Source: Chryseobacterium indologenes (GTDB taxonomy: Bacteria; Bacteroidota; Bacteroidia; Flavobacteriales; Weeksellaceae). From it: a DNA stretch of 64,000 nt. Of the stretch, positions 40,655 to 50,496 are shown piece after piece. A program made the translations under genes and the position numbers. Each line of letters starts with the position of its first letter. The stretch's first letter is position 1. The DNA lies in contig NZ_CP018786.1 in NCBI RefSeq assembly GCF_002025665.1, forward strand, positions 2,108,001-2,172,000, given 5' to 3'. The notes beneath the pieces are model-generated. The model had not been told where the DNA came from, did not search any database, and worked only from the letters and a program-made list of their open reading frames with translations.

Positions 40655-41332
40655 ATGGCCATAAAACTCCTTGCCGAAGATGACAGACCCAGAGAAAAGT
40701 TTTTGCAAAAAGGCAAAAGCTCACTTTCTGATTCTGAACTCTTAGCAATTATTATGGGCAGCGGAAATAGAGAGGAAGATGCTTTGGAATTAGCAAGAAA
40801 AATTTTAGCCTCTGTCAATAACAGTTGGCATGAATTGAGTTTGCTTTCTGCCAAAGATCTGATGAAATTCAAAGGTATCGGAGAATCAAAAGCCATTTCA
40901 ATTATTTCAGCTTTAGAAATTGGGAGAAGAAGGGCAGTACAGGAAATTCCTGAAAAAACAATTATCGGAAACAGTCATGATGCCTATGTCATTCTGAGAA
41001 ATCAGCTTTCCGATCTGAGAACAGAAGAGTTTTGGGCGATTTTCCTTAATAATAGTAATAAAGTGATTCATGTGTCTCAACTCACGCAGGGAGGCATCAG
41101 CCAGTCTATTGTAGATGTGAGAACTCTTTATAAGTTAGCATTGGATCATTTTTCAACCGGCATTATCATTGCTCACAATCATCCTTCCGGAAGCTTAAAA
41201 CCAAGTCGGGAAGATATCAATATCACACAGAAAATAAAAGAAGCAGGAAATACATTAAGTATTCAGCTTTTAGACCATATTATTGTCACACAGGATTCTT
41301 ATTTTAGTTTCTCAGACGCAGGATTATTATGA
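40655..41332 (+). CDS. radC: RadC-family JAB/JAMM protein
   Basis: 225 residues. A helix-hairpin-helix region (about 55-95, FKGIGESKAISIISALEIG) precedes the JAB/JAMM metalloprotease-like domain with IIIAHNHPSGSLKPSREDI (His-x-His and the following Asp) and LLDHIIVTQDSYFSFSD. The family name reflects an early link to DNA repair that has been disputed; the molecular role is not established. Its stop codon overlaps the ATG of the next gene (ATGA, 41329-41332), so the two are translationally coupled. Confidence 0.93.
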   Translation: MAIKLLAEDDRPREKFLQKGKSSLSDSELLAIIMGSGNREEDALELARKILASVNNSWHELSLLSAKDLMKFKGIGESKAISIISALEIGRRRAVQEIPEKTIIGNSHDAYVILRNQLSDLRTEEFWAIFLNNSNKVIHVSQLTQGGISQSIVDVRTLYKLALDHFSTGIIIAHNHPSGSLKPSREDINITQKIKEAGNTLSIQLLDHIIVTQDSYFSFSDAGLL

Positions 41333-42243
41333 TTAGAAGATTGAAATATCATGAAATTGATTTTGTAAAATACGCTCAATGTTTAGAAAATTCCGAACAA
41401 AGAAAATATTCTGCTACAAAATACTTTTTAGACACTACTTCTACAATGCCTTGGGAAATTCTTGTTTATAAGGATTATGAAGCGGTAATGCCTATCCCTT
41501 TTGTAAGAAAATATGGGATGAAAATTGTACACAATCCTAAACTTTGTCAGCAGCTTGGTGTTTTTTCCGGCAAAGATGATTTAGATCTAAATGAGGCTTT
41601 TTTAGAATATCTGGAAAAAAATTACATGATCAGGGCGTATCCTTTTAACGATGTCAATCAGCTTCGTACAAAGATCAGAATCAAGAAAAACTTTTTATTA
41701 TATCCTGAGGCCTATGAGAAAGTCTATTCGAAATATTCACCCAAAAGAAAAAGAAAACTTCGGTTAGATGAAGCTGTTTTAAAAGAATCAGAAATTAAAA
41801 TGATTTCTTATGAAAAAGCAAAAACTTTTATTGAATCCAATACTATAGGTTTGAATAAAGACCATGATCTGTCTGAATTCATGAGGATTTTTGAAAGCTT
41901 TTATAAGTCCGGATATCTGAAATTTACAGCTTTTTACTATCAGCATAAAATTGTTAACGTAATTGCTACTTATTCGGATAGTAATATGGTAGCGCTTTTA
42001 GGAAATTTTAATGATAAAGATTATGTCAAATTATCAGGAGCATCCGTATTGATCGATCATCTCATTAAAGAAAATATAGAAACTCATGTTTTTGATTTTG
42101 AAGGGGGAGAACTACCCAATATTGAAGAGTTTTTCAGAGGATTTCGTCCCGAATTAAGACCTTATGGAATTATTGAGAATTCAAAAAAGAACCTCTTCAA
42201 AAAGTTAGGATATCTTGTATTAAGAGGAAAGTCTTTTTTATGA
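41329..42243 (+). CDS. GNAT/FemAB-like acyltransferase of unknown substrate
   Basis: 304 residues. No exact family recalled, but the layout looks like a FemAB- or BioF2-like double-GNAT protein: an N-terminal domain (1-110), a basic middle (KYSPKRKRKLRLDEA) and a C-terminal GNAT-like part (about 170-300: FTAFYYQHKIVNVIATY, LLGNFND, KLSGASVLIDHLIKENIETHVFDFEGG). It is coupled to radC by an ATGA overlap. Its likely function is transfer of an acyl or aminoacyl group to a cell-surface or lipid acceptor; this is inference. Confidence 0.6.
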   Translation: MIRRLKYHEIDFVKYAQCLENSEQRKYSATKYFLDTTSTMPWEILVYKDYEAVMPIPFVRKYGMKIVHNPKLCQQLGVFSGKDDLDLNEAFLEYLEKNYMIRAYPFNDVNQLRTKIRIKKNFLLYPEAYEKVYSKYSPKRKRKLRLDEAVLKESEIKMISYEKAKTFIESNTIGLNKDHDLSEFMRIFESFYKSGYLKFTAFYYQHKIVNVIATYSDSNMVALLGNFNDKDYVKLSGASVLIDHLIKENIETHVFDFEGGELPNIEEFFRGFRPELRPYGIIENSKKNLFKKLGYLVLRGKSFL

Positions 42244-42316
42244 TGAAAAGCATTGTTTAGATTGGTTCTAATTAACTAATATTCCGTAACTTTATAAAAT
42301 CCTTAGTAAAACAGTT

Positions 42317-43249
42317 ATGTTACAGCAGATTCGTCAGTACAAATTATCATACATGCTTTATAACTTATTTAAAAAGAATAAATTAAAGCATAATATTCCA
42401 TTATATAAAAAATACGGAATCAATAAGAACTATTTTTCAAGTATTTCGAGTAAAGATTTTGCGCACCTTCCGGCTAGCGAAAGAACACTAGATGATACCA
42501 AACTCAAGGAAACTCCTTTTTTTAAAAAGCTTTCCGAAGAAAATAAAGAAAGTGCTCTTCAGTATGATGAAAATGGTTATATGATACTGAGAAATTTCCT
42601 TACTCCGGAAACGGCGGATCAAATCAATACTGAAATTGATAAATTAATGGAAGATGGGACTTTGAAATTCATATACGGCGGTAAGCTGATGTTTGCAATT
42701 CATCATTCAGAAATCATTAAAAATATTGGAAGTGATAAAGAACTGTTAGATTTTTTATCTATTCTGTTAGACGGAAAATCAAAACTTTTCCAAAGTATCA
42801 ATTTTATTAACGGTAGCCAGCAGAAAACCCATTCTGACAGTATTCACATGACCACATATCCATTGGGAGGATTGCTGGGAGTATGGATTGCCCTGGAGGA
42901 TGTGGATGAAAATAACGGAGCATTGCATTATATTCCTAAAAGCCACAAACTTCCTTACTTCCTGAATTCTGATTACGATAATGAAGGGACATCTTTGAAA
43001 ATTGGTAAGAAAAGCTACAGAGCCTACGAAACATTTCTTGAAGATAAAGTAAAAGAATTAGGTTTAAAGAAAGAAGTTTTTAAAGCAAAAAAAGGAGACT
43101 TATTAATCTGGCATGCCAATATTCTTCACGGCGGAGAACCTCACACAGATAAAAACAGAACGAGAAAAAGTCTTGTCTACCATTTCTTTGATGAAAATAG
43201 TGTTTGTTACCATGAAGTGACACAGAGACCGGCTCTGTTTGAACTTTAA
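42317..43249 (+). CDS. Phytanoyl-CoA dioxygenase (PhyH) family protein
   Basis: 310 residues. The non-haem Fe(II)/2-oxoglutarate oxygenase fold is seen: the facial triad HSD (in QKTHSDSIHM, His-x-Asp) and the distal His in LIWHANILHGGEPH, with the 2-oxoglutarate-binding Arg in NRTRKSLVYHF. PhyH proteins hydroxylate fatty acyl, sugar or small metabolites. The residues between 175 and 275 (GVWIALEDVDENNGALHYIPKSHKL) are typical. The substrate cannot be read from the sequence. The near-consensus TAACTTTA box at about 42286 may be its promoter. Confidence 0.87.
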   Translation: MLQQIRQYKLSYMLYNLFKKNKLKHNIPLYKKYGINKNYFSSISSKDFAHLPASERTLDDTKLKETPFFKKLSEENKESALQYDENGYMILRNFLTPETADQINTEIDKLMEDGTLKFIYGGKLMFAIHHSEIIKNIGSDKELLDFLSILLDGKSKLFQSINFINGSQQKTHSDSIHMTTYPLGGLLGVWIALEDVDENNGALHYIPKSHKLPYFLNSDYDNEGTSLKIGKKSYRAYETFLEDKVKELGLKKEVFKAKKGDLLIWHANILHGGEPHTDKNRTRKSLVYHFFDENSVCYHEVTQRPALFEL

Positions 43250-43310
43250 TATAAAAAATCCTATTCGTAAAGCCTTTTATAGGAATTCGGATTTAAAAAG
43301 ATAGTTTTTT

Positions 43311-43318
43311 TACATTTG
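43311..43318 (+). promoter_or_regulatory. -7 box (TACATTTG) of the GT-C-like membrane protein gene
   Basis: Exact TAnnTTTG, 20 nt before the ATG at 43339. Confidence 0.6.
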
Positions 43319-43338
43319 TATTCTTATAATATCAGTGT

Positions 43339-44514
43339 ATGGAAAAAAAGAAGAATATTCTTGTTTTTATATTTTCAATCTATGTATGCATGATGTCATA
43401 CTACCTGTATACCCATCATTATTACAACACGGATATGGAAGCTTATATGGGATTGATTTATAGAACGGAATATCCTGAAATGAAAATTGAAGAAATTCAT
43501 CAGAAGGTATATGACGAACTGAGAGAAAAGAATCCCGACTTTGCAGGACTTGGCCCTGTTAATCCAATAGTTGAGGAAGTGGCAAAAGGGGAGAGTACTT
43601 ACTATAAAATAATCTCACAAAATCCCAAAGCCTACGAAGAAGAGTTACAGCTTTTTGTGGTAAAACCTTTTTATAATTTTATCGGCTGGTCATTGTTTAA
43701 ACTTGGTTTCAGTGCTTCTACATCTATTTCTTTGATTTCAGTTATTTCTTACGTATTGATTCTTATCCTGATTTTCAGCTTCTTGATAAAAATTCTGAAA
43801 AATTATCCTCTTGCGCTCCTGATCACCATTTTAATTTCTTTATTTAAGCCTTTGCCAGAGGCAGCACGACATGTTTCAGCAGATTCTTTATCATGTCTGC
43901 TTCTTCTTTCGAGCTTCTATATATTTTTAGTGAGGAAAAATTTATTTTTTGCAGGCATATTGGCTATGTTATGTGTGCTCACAAGACCGGAATATTTTAT
44001 ATTGTATTCATTCCTGTATGCCTTTATTTATTTTTACAGGAATAATCTTCAGATTAAAACAGGTTCATTATTGATATCATACGGCTTTATATTTCTTTCC
44101 TTCTTTTTAATACAGGCCTTTAATCAGGTTTCGTGGTCTACACTTTTTATGAATCAGTTTACCAAAGTGCAGATTTATCCTGTGTCGCAGCCTGATCCAT
44201 TTTCCTTTGCAGATTATTTTCAATTTATTAAAAGTAATATAATGCTACAGTTCAATGCTTCCTATTTTCCAGTCCTGTTGATTTTTATTGTAGTTATTTT
44301 GGCGAATCGTTTTTCATTTCATAATAAAAAGAACCAGTCCCAGACCTTGTTTTTTGCAATTATTTATGGGACTGTTTTGCTGAGATTCTTAGTTTTCCCG
44401 TCTCTGGTAAATAGGATGATGCTCGGCTTTTATATTATAATTATCCTTGCATTGGTCTATATACAAATTTCTAAAGTGGATATCTTTAAAAACTCTTTAG
44501 AAGACGGAAAATAA
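43339..44514 (+). CDS. Multi-pass membrane protein of unknown function (GT-C-like)
   Basis: 391 residues with an N-terminal helix (8-26), a soluble loop (27-115) and about eight more hydrophobic helices. The loop after helix 1 is acidic and conserved-looking (YYNTDMEAYMGLIYRTEYPEMK). The layout resembles GT-C glycosyltransferase-like proteins, but no catalytic Asp/Glu pair can be confirmed. It follows the PhyH gene and precedes a small membrane protein. Function unknown. Confidence 0.6.
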   Translation: MEKKKNILVFIFSIYVCMMSYYLYTHHYYNTDMEAYMGLIYRTEYPEMKIEEIHQKVYDELREKNPDFAGLGPVNPIVEEVAKGESTYYKIISQNPKAYEEELQLFVVKPFYNFIGWSLFKLGFSASTSISLISVISYVLILILIFSFLIKILKNYPLALLITILISLFKPLPEAARHVSADSLSCLLLLSSFYIFLVRKNLFFAGILAMLCVLTRPEYFILYSFLYAFIYFYRNNLQIKTGSLLISYGFIFLSFFLIQAFNQVSWSTLFMNQFTKVQIYPVSQPDPFSFADYFQFIKSNIMLQFNASYFPVLLIFIVVILANRFSFHNKKNQSQTLFFAIIYGTVLLRFLVFPSLVNRMMLGFYIIIILALVYIQISKVDIFKNSLEDGK

Positions 44515-44518
44515 TTAG

Positions 44519-44526
44519 TAATTTTG
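44519..44526 (+). promoter_or_regulatory. -7 box (TAATTTTG) of the membrane protein/ppa pair
   Basis: Exact TAnnTTTG, 12 nt before the ATG at 44539. Confidence 0.6.
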
Positions 44527-44538
44527 CAGTCTAAAATT

Positions 44539-45051
44539 ATGACGAGTCTTTCAGGATATTTACCCTATGCATTTGCATTGATTATTGCAATTCCTTTTCT
44601 GGTTTTGCTCAGACAATTTGTACACTCATACATCACGCTTAAGAACCAGGAAATCAAACTACTCACCGTGAAATCAAATTCAGAGAACAAAGCACATTCC
44701 TATGAAAGAATGACATTGTTTCTGGACAGAATGAAACCTTCAAACCTTATCCAAAGGTTCGACAGGGGACTGGCTGTTCACGAGTTTATTTTTCTGACGG
44801 AAAAAGCAATTAATGAAGAATTTGAGTATAACTCTTCACAACAGTTATACATTACAAAAAATTCATGGAAGAATATCGTTGACTCAAAGAATGCGATTAT
44901 AGAACTCCTTCACAAAACGTATGACGGGTTGAAAGGAGAAGTTCAACTGGATGAATTCAAAACGATTTTCATCATGAACTATATGGAAAGCAACGATTAT
45001 ATTGCTGAAACCATAGAAGATTTAAGAAAAGAAATTTTAATAATAACTTAA
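44539..45051 (+). CDS. Membrane-anchored protein of unknown function
   Basis: 170 residues from the ATG at 44539, which follows the -7 box; the frame open from 44524 would begin inside it. One N-terminal membrane helix (about 8-26, YAFALIIAIPFLVLLRQF) is followed by a helical cytoplasmic or periplasmic domain with charged segments. I do not recognise the family firmly. It precedes ppa by 17 nt and is probably co-transcribed, so a link with pyrophosphate metabolism is possible. Confidence 0.65.
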   Translation: MTSLSGYLPYAFALIIAIPFLVLLRQFVHSYITLKNQEIKLLTVKSNSENKAHSYERMTLFLDRMKPSNLIQRFDRGLAVHEFIFLTEKAINEEFEYNSSQQLYITKNSWKNIVDSKNAIIELLHKTYDGLKGEVQLDEFKTIFIMNYMESNDYIAETIEDLRKEILIIT

Positions 45052-45068
45052 AAAATAACAGATAAATA

Positions 45069-45680
45069 ATGATTCCAAATTTTAAAGCACATCCATGGCA
45101 CGGAATTTCTGCAGGAGAAGATGCGCCAAATGTTGTCAACGTATTTGTGGAAATTGTTCCTTCAGATACTATTAAATATGAAGTAGATAAAGAAACAGGA
45201 TACTTAAAGGTAGACAGACCACAGAAATTCTCTAACATTATCCCTGCTTTATATGGTTTTGTTCCAAGAACATACTGTGATAAAGAAGTGATGAGACTTG
45301 CTGTAGAATCAGGAGCTACTGACGTTACTATGGGTGATCATGACCCTCTTGATATTTGTGTTTTAAGTTCTCACAACATCCATGCTGGAGGTTTATTGAT
45401 GGAAGCTATTCCAATCGGAGGTTTCAAAATGATCGACGGAGGTGAAGCGGATGATAAAATTGTTGCAGTAATGATTAACGACCATGCTTTCGGACACTTC
45501 AGAGATATTTCTGAATTACCAGAAGCAGAAGTAAAAAGATTAATGCACTACTTTCTGACGTATAAAAACTTACCGGATGAGCCTGCAAAATGCAGAATCC
45601 AGGAAGTTTACGGAGCTGAACACGCAAGAAAAGTGATCAAAGCTTCTCAAACAGACTATGCAGATAAATTCGGAGGATAA
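45069..45680 (+). CDS. ppa: Inorganic pyrophosphatase, family I
   Basis: 203 residues. A soluble Mg-dependent enzyme that hydrolyses pyrophosphate and pulls biosynthetic reactions forward. The family signature is in GDHDPLDICVLS (Asp-rich metal site, about 95-106), with EVDKETGYLKVDRP (start of the fold) and ALYGFVPRTYCD. The C-terminal Tyr/Lys-rich KNLPDEPAKCRIQEVYG is normal. A strong terminator follows. The membrane-bound pyrophosphatase gene lies 1.9 kb downstream. Confidence 0.96.
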   Translation: MIPNFKAHPWHGISAGEDAPNVVNVFVEIVPSDTIKYEVDKETGYLKVDRPQKFSNIIPALYGFVPRTYCDKEVMRLAVESGATDVTMGDHDPLDICVLSSHNIHAGGLLMEAIPIGGFKMIDGGEADDKIVAVMINDHAFGHFRDISELPEAEVKRLMHYFLTYKNLPDEPAKCRIQEVYGAEHARKVIKASQTDYADKFGG

Positions 45681-45704
45681 GATTTTCTTCCCTAGAATAC
45701 AAAA

Positions 45705-45735
45705 AAAGCAGATGAAAAAATCATCTGCTTTTTTT
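45705..45735. terminator. Terminator at the end of ppa
   Basis: Stem AGCAGATGA/TCATCTGCT with A and T tracts on both sides, between convergent ppa and amidohydrolase genes. Confidence 0.85.
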
Positions 45736-45763
45736 GTGAATATTTTACTCTATATCAACAGAT

Positions 45764-47485
45764 TTAGTTTCTTTTGTATACAGAATTTCCTTCTTTTATT
45801 GTTTCCAGAACCTTCATGTTTCTGAGGTTTTCAGGAGCTATGGTTAAAGGATTCTGATCAAGAATAACAAAATCAGCTATTTTACCAACTTTAATAGATC
45901 CTTTTCTGTTTTCTTCCTGCAATTGATAAGCTCCGTTAATGGTGATTGCTTTCAAAGCTTCAAGCGTGGGGATTCTTTCATTGGGGCCTAAAATCATTCC
46001 AGACCGTGTCTTTCTATTCACTGCTGCGTACACTGCCGTAATCAGATCGGGTGGTGTAACCGGAGCATCATGATGAATGGTAAATGTAATTCCTGCTTTC
46101 AATGCAGAATTTGCAGGACTTATAAAAGAAGCTCTTTCAGGGCCGAAAACACTTGAATAATGCCAATCTCCCCATAAATAAGCATGAGTAGAAAAATAAG
46201 AAGGGATTACTCCTAATTCTTTTATCTTTTGAATATGATCAGGTCGGCTGTTCTGTACATGAATTAATGTTGCCCGCAATTCCGGCTTGTAAATGTTTTC
46301 ATTTTTTAATCTTTGAATAACACGTATAGCCTGGTCAATTGCTGCATCTCCATTTACATGAAGCTGGGCAGTGATGTGATTTTGAAAAAGGACTTTCAGA
46401 TCGTTATATAAAGTTTCATCCGTAAAAATAGGGAACCCTTTATAATCTTTGGACTGACCTTCAGGTGGAACTAAGTAAGGCTGAGTGAGCCAGGCCGTTT
46501 TTCCTTGCGGAGAACCGTCATCAGAAAATTTGAACCCGGCTAGTTTCAAACGATTTTCATATTTCATATACTTTGGTTTGAAACGGTTTAAATCCTTTTT
46601 GAAATATTCATAATCAGGAAAGTAAACAACATCAGCTTTAAGAAGATGCTGAGACGCTGCTTTTTCCAGTAGAGCAACACTTTCTCCCATCGTTCTCCCG
46701 TCACAAATCGTAGTCTGTCCATAGCTGAGCCATTCATCCTGGGCTTTCATCAGATTTTCCATAGCATGAGCTTCGGTATTTTTACCCTTATCCATTTTTT
46801 CTGTTAAGGTCAATAAAGCAGTGAAACTTGCATTCTCTTCTAATTTTCCATTCAACTTTCCTGTTTTTTTATCTCTGCCAATGTGCCCTCCTTCAGGATC
46901 TTTTGATGATTCCGTTATTCCCAGAAGCTTTAGCATGGCACTGTTAGCTACGCTGGCATGGCCTGAAGCATGAATCACTATAATAGGGTTGGTCTTGCTG
47001 ATAGCATCCAGTTCGGTTTTTGTAGGATGACGATGTTCTGCGATAATCGCATCATCATACCCGTTTCCGATAACGGGTATATTATCTGTGATTTTTTTGT
47101 CTTTAATATAGTTTTTAATTCTAGTCTGTAAATCTTTAATTGAATTTACTGTACCATAAGGTTCAGGAGATAAATCTACAACATCCATCATCCCGGCTCT
47201 TGAAGTAAGATGTCCATGAACATCTATAAACCCGGGAAGAAGAGTATTTCCATTAAGATTAATCATTTTGGTCGCTGGTTCTGAAAAACGTTCTGCATCC
47301 GATTTTGTTCCCGCAAAAAGTATTTTTCCGTCTTTTACTGCTACAGCTTCAATTTGTGGAGAAGAGTCTTCCATAGTTATAATAGGACCTCCGAAATAAA
47401 GTATTTCAGCTTTTTCTTGGGGAATCTTATTTTGACAACTGCTTATGATTACAGGCAAAAAAAGAGTATATAATATCCTTTTCAT
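45764..47485 (-). CDS. Amidohydrolase family (YtcJ-like) lipoprotein
   Basis: 573 residues. A lipoprotein signal with lipobox ISSC is at the N-terminus, so it is probably periplasmic and anchored. The metal-dependent amidohydrolase barrel has GFIDVHGHLTSR (HxH-type metal site, about 90-101), LHVNGDAAID (later His), and HDAPVTPPDL (metal Asp). The YtcJ subgroup hydrolyses N-acyl or ring amides of unknown nature. A -7 box TAAATTTG at 47515-47522 precedes it by 29 nt. Confidence 0.87.
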   Translation of the reverse strand: MKRILYTLFLPVIISSCQNKIPQEKAEILYFGGPIITMEDSSPQIEAVAVKDGKILFAGTKSDAERFSEPATKMINLNGNTLLPGFIDVHGHLTSRAGMMDVVDLSPEPYGTVNSIKDLQTRIKNYIKDKKITDNIPVIGNGYDDAIIAEHRHPTKTELDAISKTNPIIVIHASGHASVANSAMLKLLGITESSKDPEGGHIGRDKKTGKLNGKLEENASFTALLTLTEKMDKGKNTEAHAMENLMKAQDEWLSYGQTTICDGRTMGESVALLEKAASQHLLKADVVYFPDYEYFKKDLNRFKPKYMKYENRLKLAGFKFSDDGSPQGKTAWLTQPYLVPPEGQSKDYKGFPIFTDETLYNDLKVLFQNHITAQLHVNGDAAIDQAIRVIQRLKNENIYKPELRATLIHVQNSRPDHIQKIKELGVIPSYFSTHAYLWGDWHYSSVFGPERASFISPANSALKAGITFTIHHDAPVTPPDLITAVYAAVNRKTRSGMILGPNERIPTLEALKAITINGAYQLQEENRKGSIKVGKIADFVILDQNPLTIAPENLRNMKVLETIKEGNSVYKRN

Positions 47486-47514
47486 AAATAATTAATTCAA
47501 ATCATGGTGAGAAA

Positions 47515-47522
47515 CAAATTTA
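47515..47522 (-). promoter_or_regulatory. -7 box (TAAATTTG) of the amidohydrolase gene
   Basis: Exact TAnnTTTG on the minus strand, 29 nt before the ATG at 47485. Confidence 0.5.
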
Positions 47523-47620
47523 CAAAATAATAGATTATTATTAGTGAATTTTATTACGTGTTTATAATTTCATTATATTTATAAGACTAATCTCAATTTT
47601 TTAATATAAAATAATAAACT

Positions 47621-50353
47621 ATGGATCTATTTGTGTTAGTGCCAATTTTTGGTGTCATAGCTTTGCTTTATACATTTCTTCAGAGCAACTGGGTAAACAA
47701 ACAGAATGCGGGAAATGAAAAAATGAAAATAATCAGCGGCCACATTGCAGACGGTGCAATGGCTTTTCTAAAGGCTGAATACAAAATCTTAACCTACTTT
47801 GTTGTAGTTGTCGCCATTCTATTAGCAGTGATGGGATCAACGAATGCCAATTCACACTGGAGTATCGGTATCGCCTTTGCAGTAGGTGCCATCTTTTCAG
47901 CATGTGCAGGCTTTATCGGGATGAAAATTGCGACCAAAGCTAATGTCAGAACGGCGGAAGCAGCAAGAACTTCACTGTCAAAAGCCCTTAAAGTATCTTT
48001 TACAGGAGGCTCAGTGATGGGAATGGGAGTTGCCGGGCTTGCTGTCTTAGGTTTAGGAGCTTTATTTCTTATTATTAAACAGATTTTTGCCCCCGAAGCT
48101 ACAGTAGATTCTCATGAAATGGAGAAAACCATCGAAATTCTTACCGGATTTTCTCTGGGCGCTGAATCTATTGCGCTTTTTGCAAGAGTAGGAGGCGGTA
48201 TTTATACAAAAGCTGCAGACGTAGGAGCGGACCTTGTAGGAAAAGTAGAAGCCGGAATTCCTGAAGATGATCCCCGAAATCCTGCAACAATTGCAGATAA
48301 TGTAGGAGATAACGTAGGTGATGTTGCGGGAATGGGAGCCGACCTTTTTGGTTCTTATGTAGCGACAGTTCTGGCCACCATGGTATTAGGCAGAGAAACT
48401 GTTTCTGATGATGCGTTCGGAGGTTTTGCCCCGATTCTTTTACCCATGCTGATTGCAGGAACAGGAATTATATTTTCAATGATCGGAACTTTATTTGTGA
48501 AAATTAATGATAATGAAGGTTCATCCACTTCCAGCGTACAGAATGCATTGAATCTTGGAAACTGGGGAAGTATCGTAATTACTGCCATCGCTTCCTATTT
48601 CCTGGTAACTTATATCCTTCCTGAAAAAATGGTTCTGAGAGGACATGAGTTTACGAAGATGGGAGTATTCGGAGCGATAATGGTAGGATTAGTGGTAGGA
48701 ACTTTAATGAGTATTATTACAGAATATTACACTGCTATGGGGAAAAGACCGGTTTCCAGTATTGTGAGACAGTCTTCTACAGGCCATGCAACCAATATTA
48801 TCGGTGGACTTTCCGTTGGGATGGAATCTACCTTACTTCCAATTATTGTACTAGCGGGAGGAATTTATGGTTCTTATCTGTGTGCCGGACTTTATGGTGT
48901 AGCTATTGCAGCTGCCGGAATGATGGCCACTACAGCAATGCAGCTTGCTATCGATGCTTTCGGACCTATTGCAGATAATGCCGGAGGTATCGCTGAAATG
49001 AGTGAACTTCCCAAAGAAGTACGTGAAAAAACAGATATTCTGGATGCTGTAGGAAATACAACTGCAGCTACCGGAAAAGGATTTGCCATTGCTTCAGCTG
49101 CTTTAACGGCATTGGCTTTATTTGCTGCTTTTGTAGGGATTGCAGGAATTGATGGGATCGATATTTACAGAGCAGATGTTCTTGCCGGACTTTTTGTAGG
49201 TGGGATGATTCCGTTTATCTTTTCATCACTGGCCATTACCGCAGTGGGACAGGCTGCAATGGCGATGGTAGAAGAAGTAAGAAGACAGTTCCGCGAAATT
49301 CCGGGAATTCTGGAAGGTAAAGCACAACCGGAATATGAAAAATGTGTAGCCATTTCTACAGATGCATCCATCAGAAAAATGATGCTGCCTGGTGCTATTG
49401 CCATTGTCTCTCCTTTATTAATCGGATTTATTTTTGGACCTGAAGTATTAGGAGGATTTTTGGCTGGTGCAACCGTATGTGGTGTTTTAATGGGAATGTT
49501 TCAGAACAACGCAGGAGGAGCTTGGGACAATGCAAAGAAATCCTTTGAAAAAGGAGTTGATATCAATGGACAGACCTATTATAAAGGTTCAGAACCGCAC
49601 AAAGCATCTGTAACAGGTGATACGGTGGGAGATCCTTTTAAAGATACATCAGGACCTTCGATGAACATCCTGATTAAATTAATGTCAATCGTTTCTTTGG
49701 TGATTGCACCTACTTTGGCTGTTTTACATAAAGATAAAATTGAGGCGAACAGAAAAGCAAAAATTGAAAGTCTTACAGGAATTTCCAGTAGTGCAGTAAC
49801 TGTAAATGGAGATTCTAAAATAATTACGTTTATTCCGGGAGAAATTAAAGGACACCTTAATGAAAACGGAGACTTTGTATATGAAACAGGAAATATTCAG
49901 AAAATAAAACTGGACGGAGGAAAAACGATTGCTATTGGTGACGGAAGCCAGCTTTACCAACTTTATAATGTGGTAAAACAAAAAGATAAATCTGCATTAG
50001 ATCCAAATAAGTGGTATACCATTGAAAACCTTTATTTTGAAACAGGTTCAAGTGATCTGAAAGCAGAATCCGTACTTCAACTGAATACTTTGTCAGAAAT
50101 CTTAAATGCTTATCCGGATCTGAAAATAAAACTAGGTGGATATACAGACAACAGCGGTAATGAAGATAGTAACCTTAAGTTATCTAATCTGAGAGCACAG
50201 ACTGCCAAACTTAAATTGCTTGAGCTAGGTATTTCTGGAGACAGAATAGAAGCAGAAGGATATGGATCTCAACATCCGGTATGCGAAGCTAATGATACTG
50301 ATGAATGCAAAGCAAAAAACAGAAGAATTGATGTAAGAGTACTGGCTCTTTAA
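47621..50353 (+). CDS. hppA: Membrane-bound ion-pumping pyrophosphatase fused to OmpA-like domain
   Basis: 910 residues; typical enzymes have 650-800. It couples hydrolysis of PPi to pumping of H+ or Na+. The core (1-750) has about sixteen membrane helices and the PPi-binding motif [30 protein letters not shown] marks a K+-dependent type. The C-terminal part (about 790-910) is an OmpA-like peptidoglycan-binding domain: [24 protein letters not shown] and NRRIDVRV. A tail of about 40 residues with beta-strands links the two. The fusion would tether the pump to the cell wall. Ion choice cannot be decided by eye. Monocistronic with terminator at 50372. Confidence 0.95.
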   Translation: MDLFVLVPIFGVIALLYTFLQSNWVNKQNAGNEKMKIISGHIADGAMAFLKAEYKILTYFVVVVAILLAVMGSTNANSHWSIGIAFAVGAIFSACAGFIGMKIATKANVRTAEAARTSLSKALKVSFTGGSVMGMGVAGLAVLGLGALFLIIKQIFAPEATVDSHEMEKTIEILTGFSLGAESIALFARVGGGIYTKAADVGADLVGKVEAGIPEDDPRNPATIADNVGDNVGDVAGMGADLFGSYVATVLATMVLGRETVSDDAFGGFAPILLPMLIAGTGIIFSMIGTLFVKINDNEGSSTSSVQNALNLGNWGSIVITAIASYFLVTYILPEKMVLRGHEFTKMGVFGAIMVGLVVGTLMSIITEYYTAMGKRPVSSIVRQSSTGHATNIIGGLSVGMESTLLPIIVLAGGIYGSYLCAGLYGVAIAAAGMMATTAMQLAIDAFGPIADNAGGIAEMSELPKEVREKTDILDAVGNTTAATGKGFAIASAALTALALFAAFVGIAGIDGIDIYRADVLAGLFVGGMIPFIFSSLAITAVGQAAMAMVEEVRRQFREIPGILEGKAQPEYEKCVAISTDASIRKMMLPGAIAIVSPLLIGFIFGPEVLGGFLAGATVCGVLMGMFQNNAGGAWDNAKKSFEKGVDINGQTYYKGSEPHKASVTGDTVGDPFKDTSGPSMNILIKLMSIVSLVIAPTLAVLHKDKIEANRKAKIESLTGISSSAVTVNGDSKIITFIPGEIKGHLNENGDFVYETGNIQKIKLDGGKTIAIGDGSQLYQLYNVVKQKDKSALDPNKWYTIENLYFETGSSDLKAESVLQLNTLSEILNAYPDLKIKLGGYTDNSGNEDSNLKLSNLRAQTAKLKLLELGISGDRIEAEGYGSQHPVCEANDTDECKAKNRRIDVRVLAL

Positions 50354-50371
50354 ATTCACTGAAAAAATAGA

Positions 50372-50399
50372 AAAAGCATCGCTATGGCGGTGCTTTTTT
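50372..50399 (+). terminator. Terminator of hppA
   Basis: Stem AAAGCATCG/CGGTGCTTT with one G-U pair, followed by T7. Confidence 0.8.
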
Positions 50400-50439
50400 T
50401 ATTGATTACTCTTAAAAATAAAACTTACACAAATAAAAT

Positions 50440-50495
50440 ATTCAAAATTATCAATGAAAATCTGCGCGATTTGCGGGAAAAACAACTGCAGAAAC
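50440..50495. repeat. AATCTGCGCGATTTGCGGG repeat
   Basis: The stretch around 50459-50480 reads AATCTGCGCGATTTGCGGG in AT-rich surroundings, a word type that resembles dispersed flavobacterial intergenic repeats. The evidence is composition and pattern only. Confidence 0.35.
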
Positions 50496-50496
50496 A

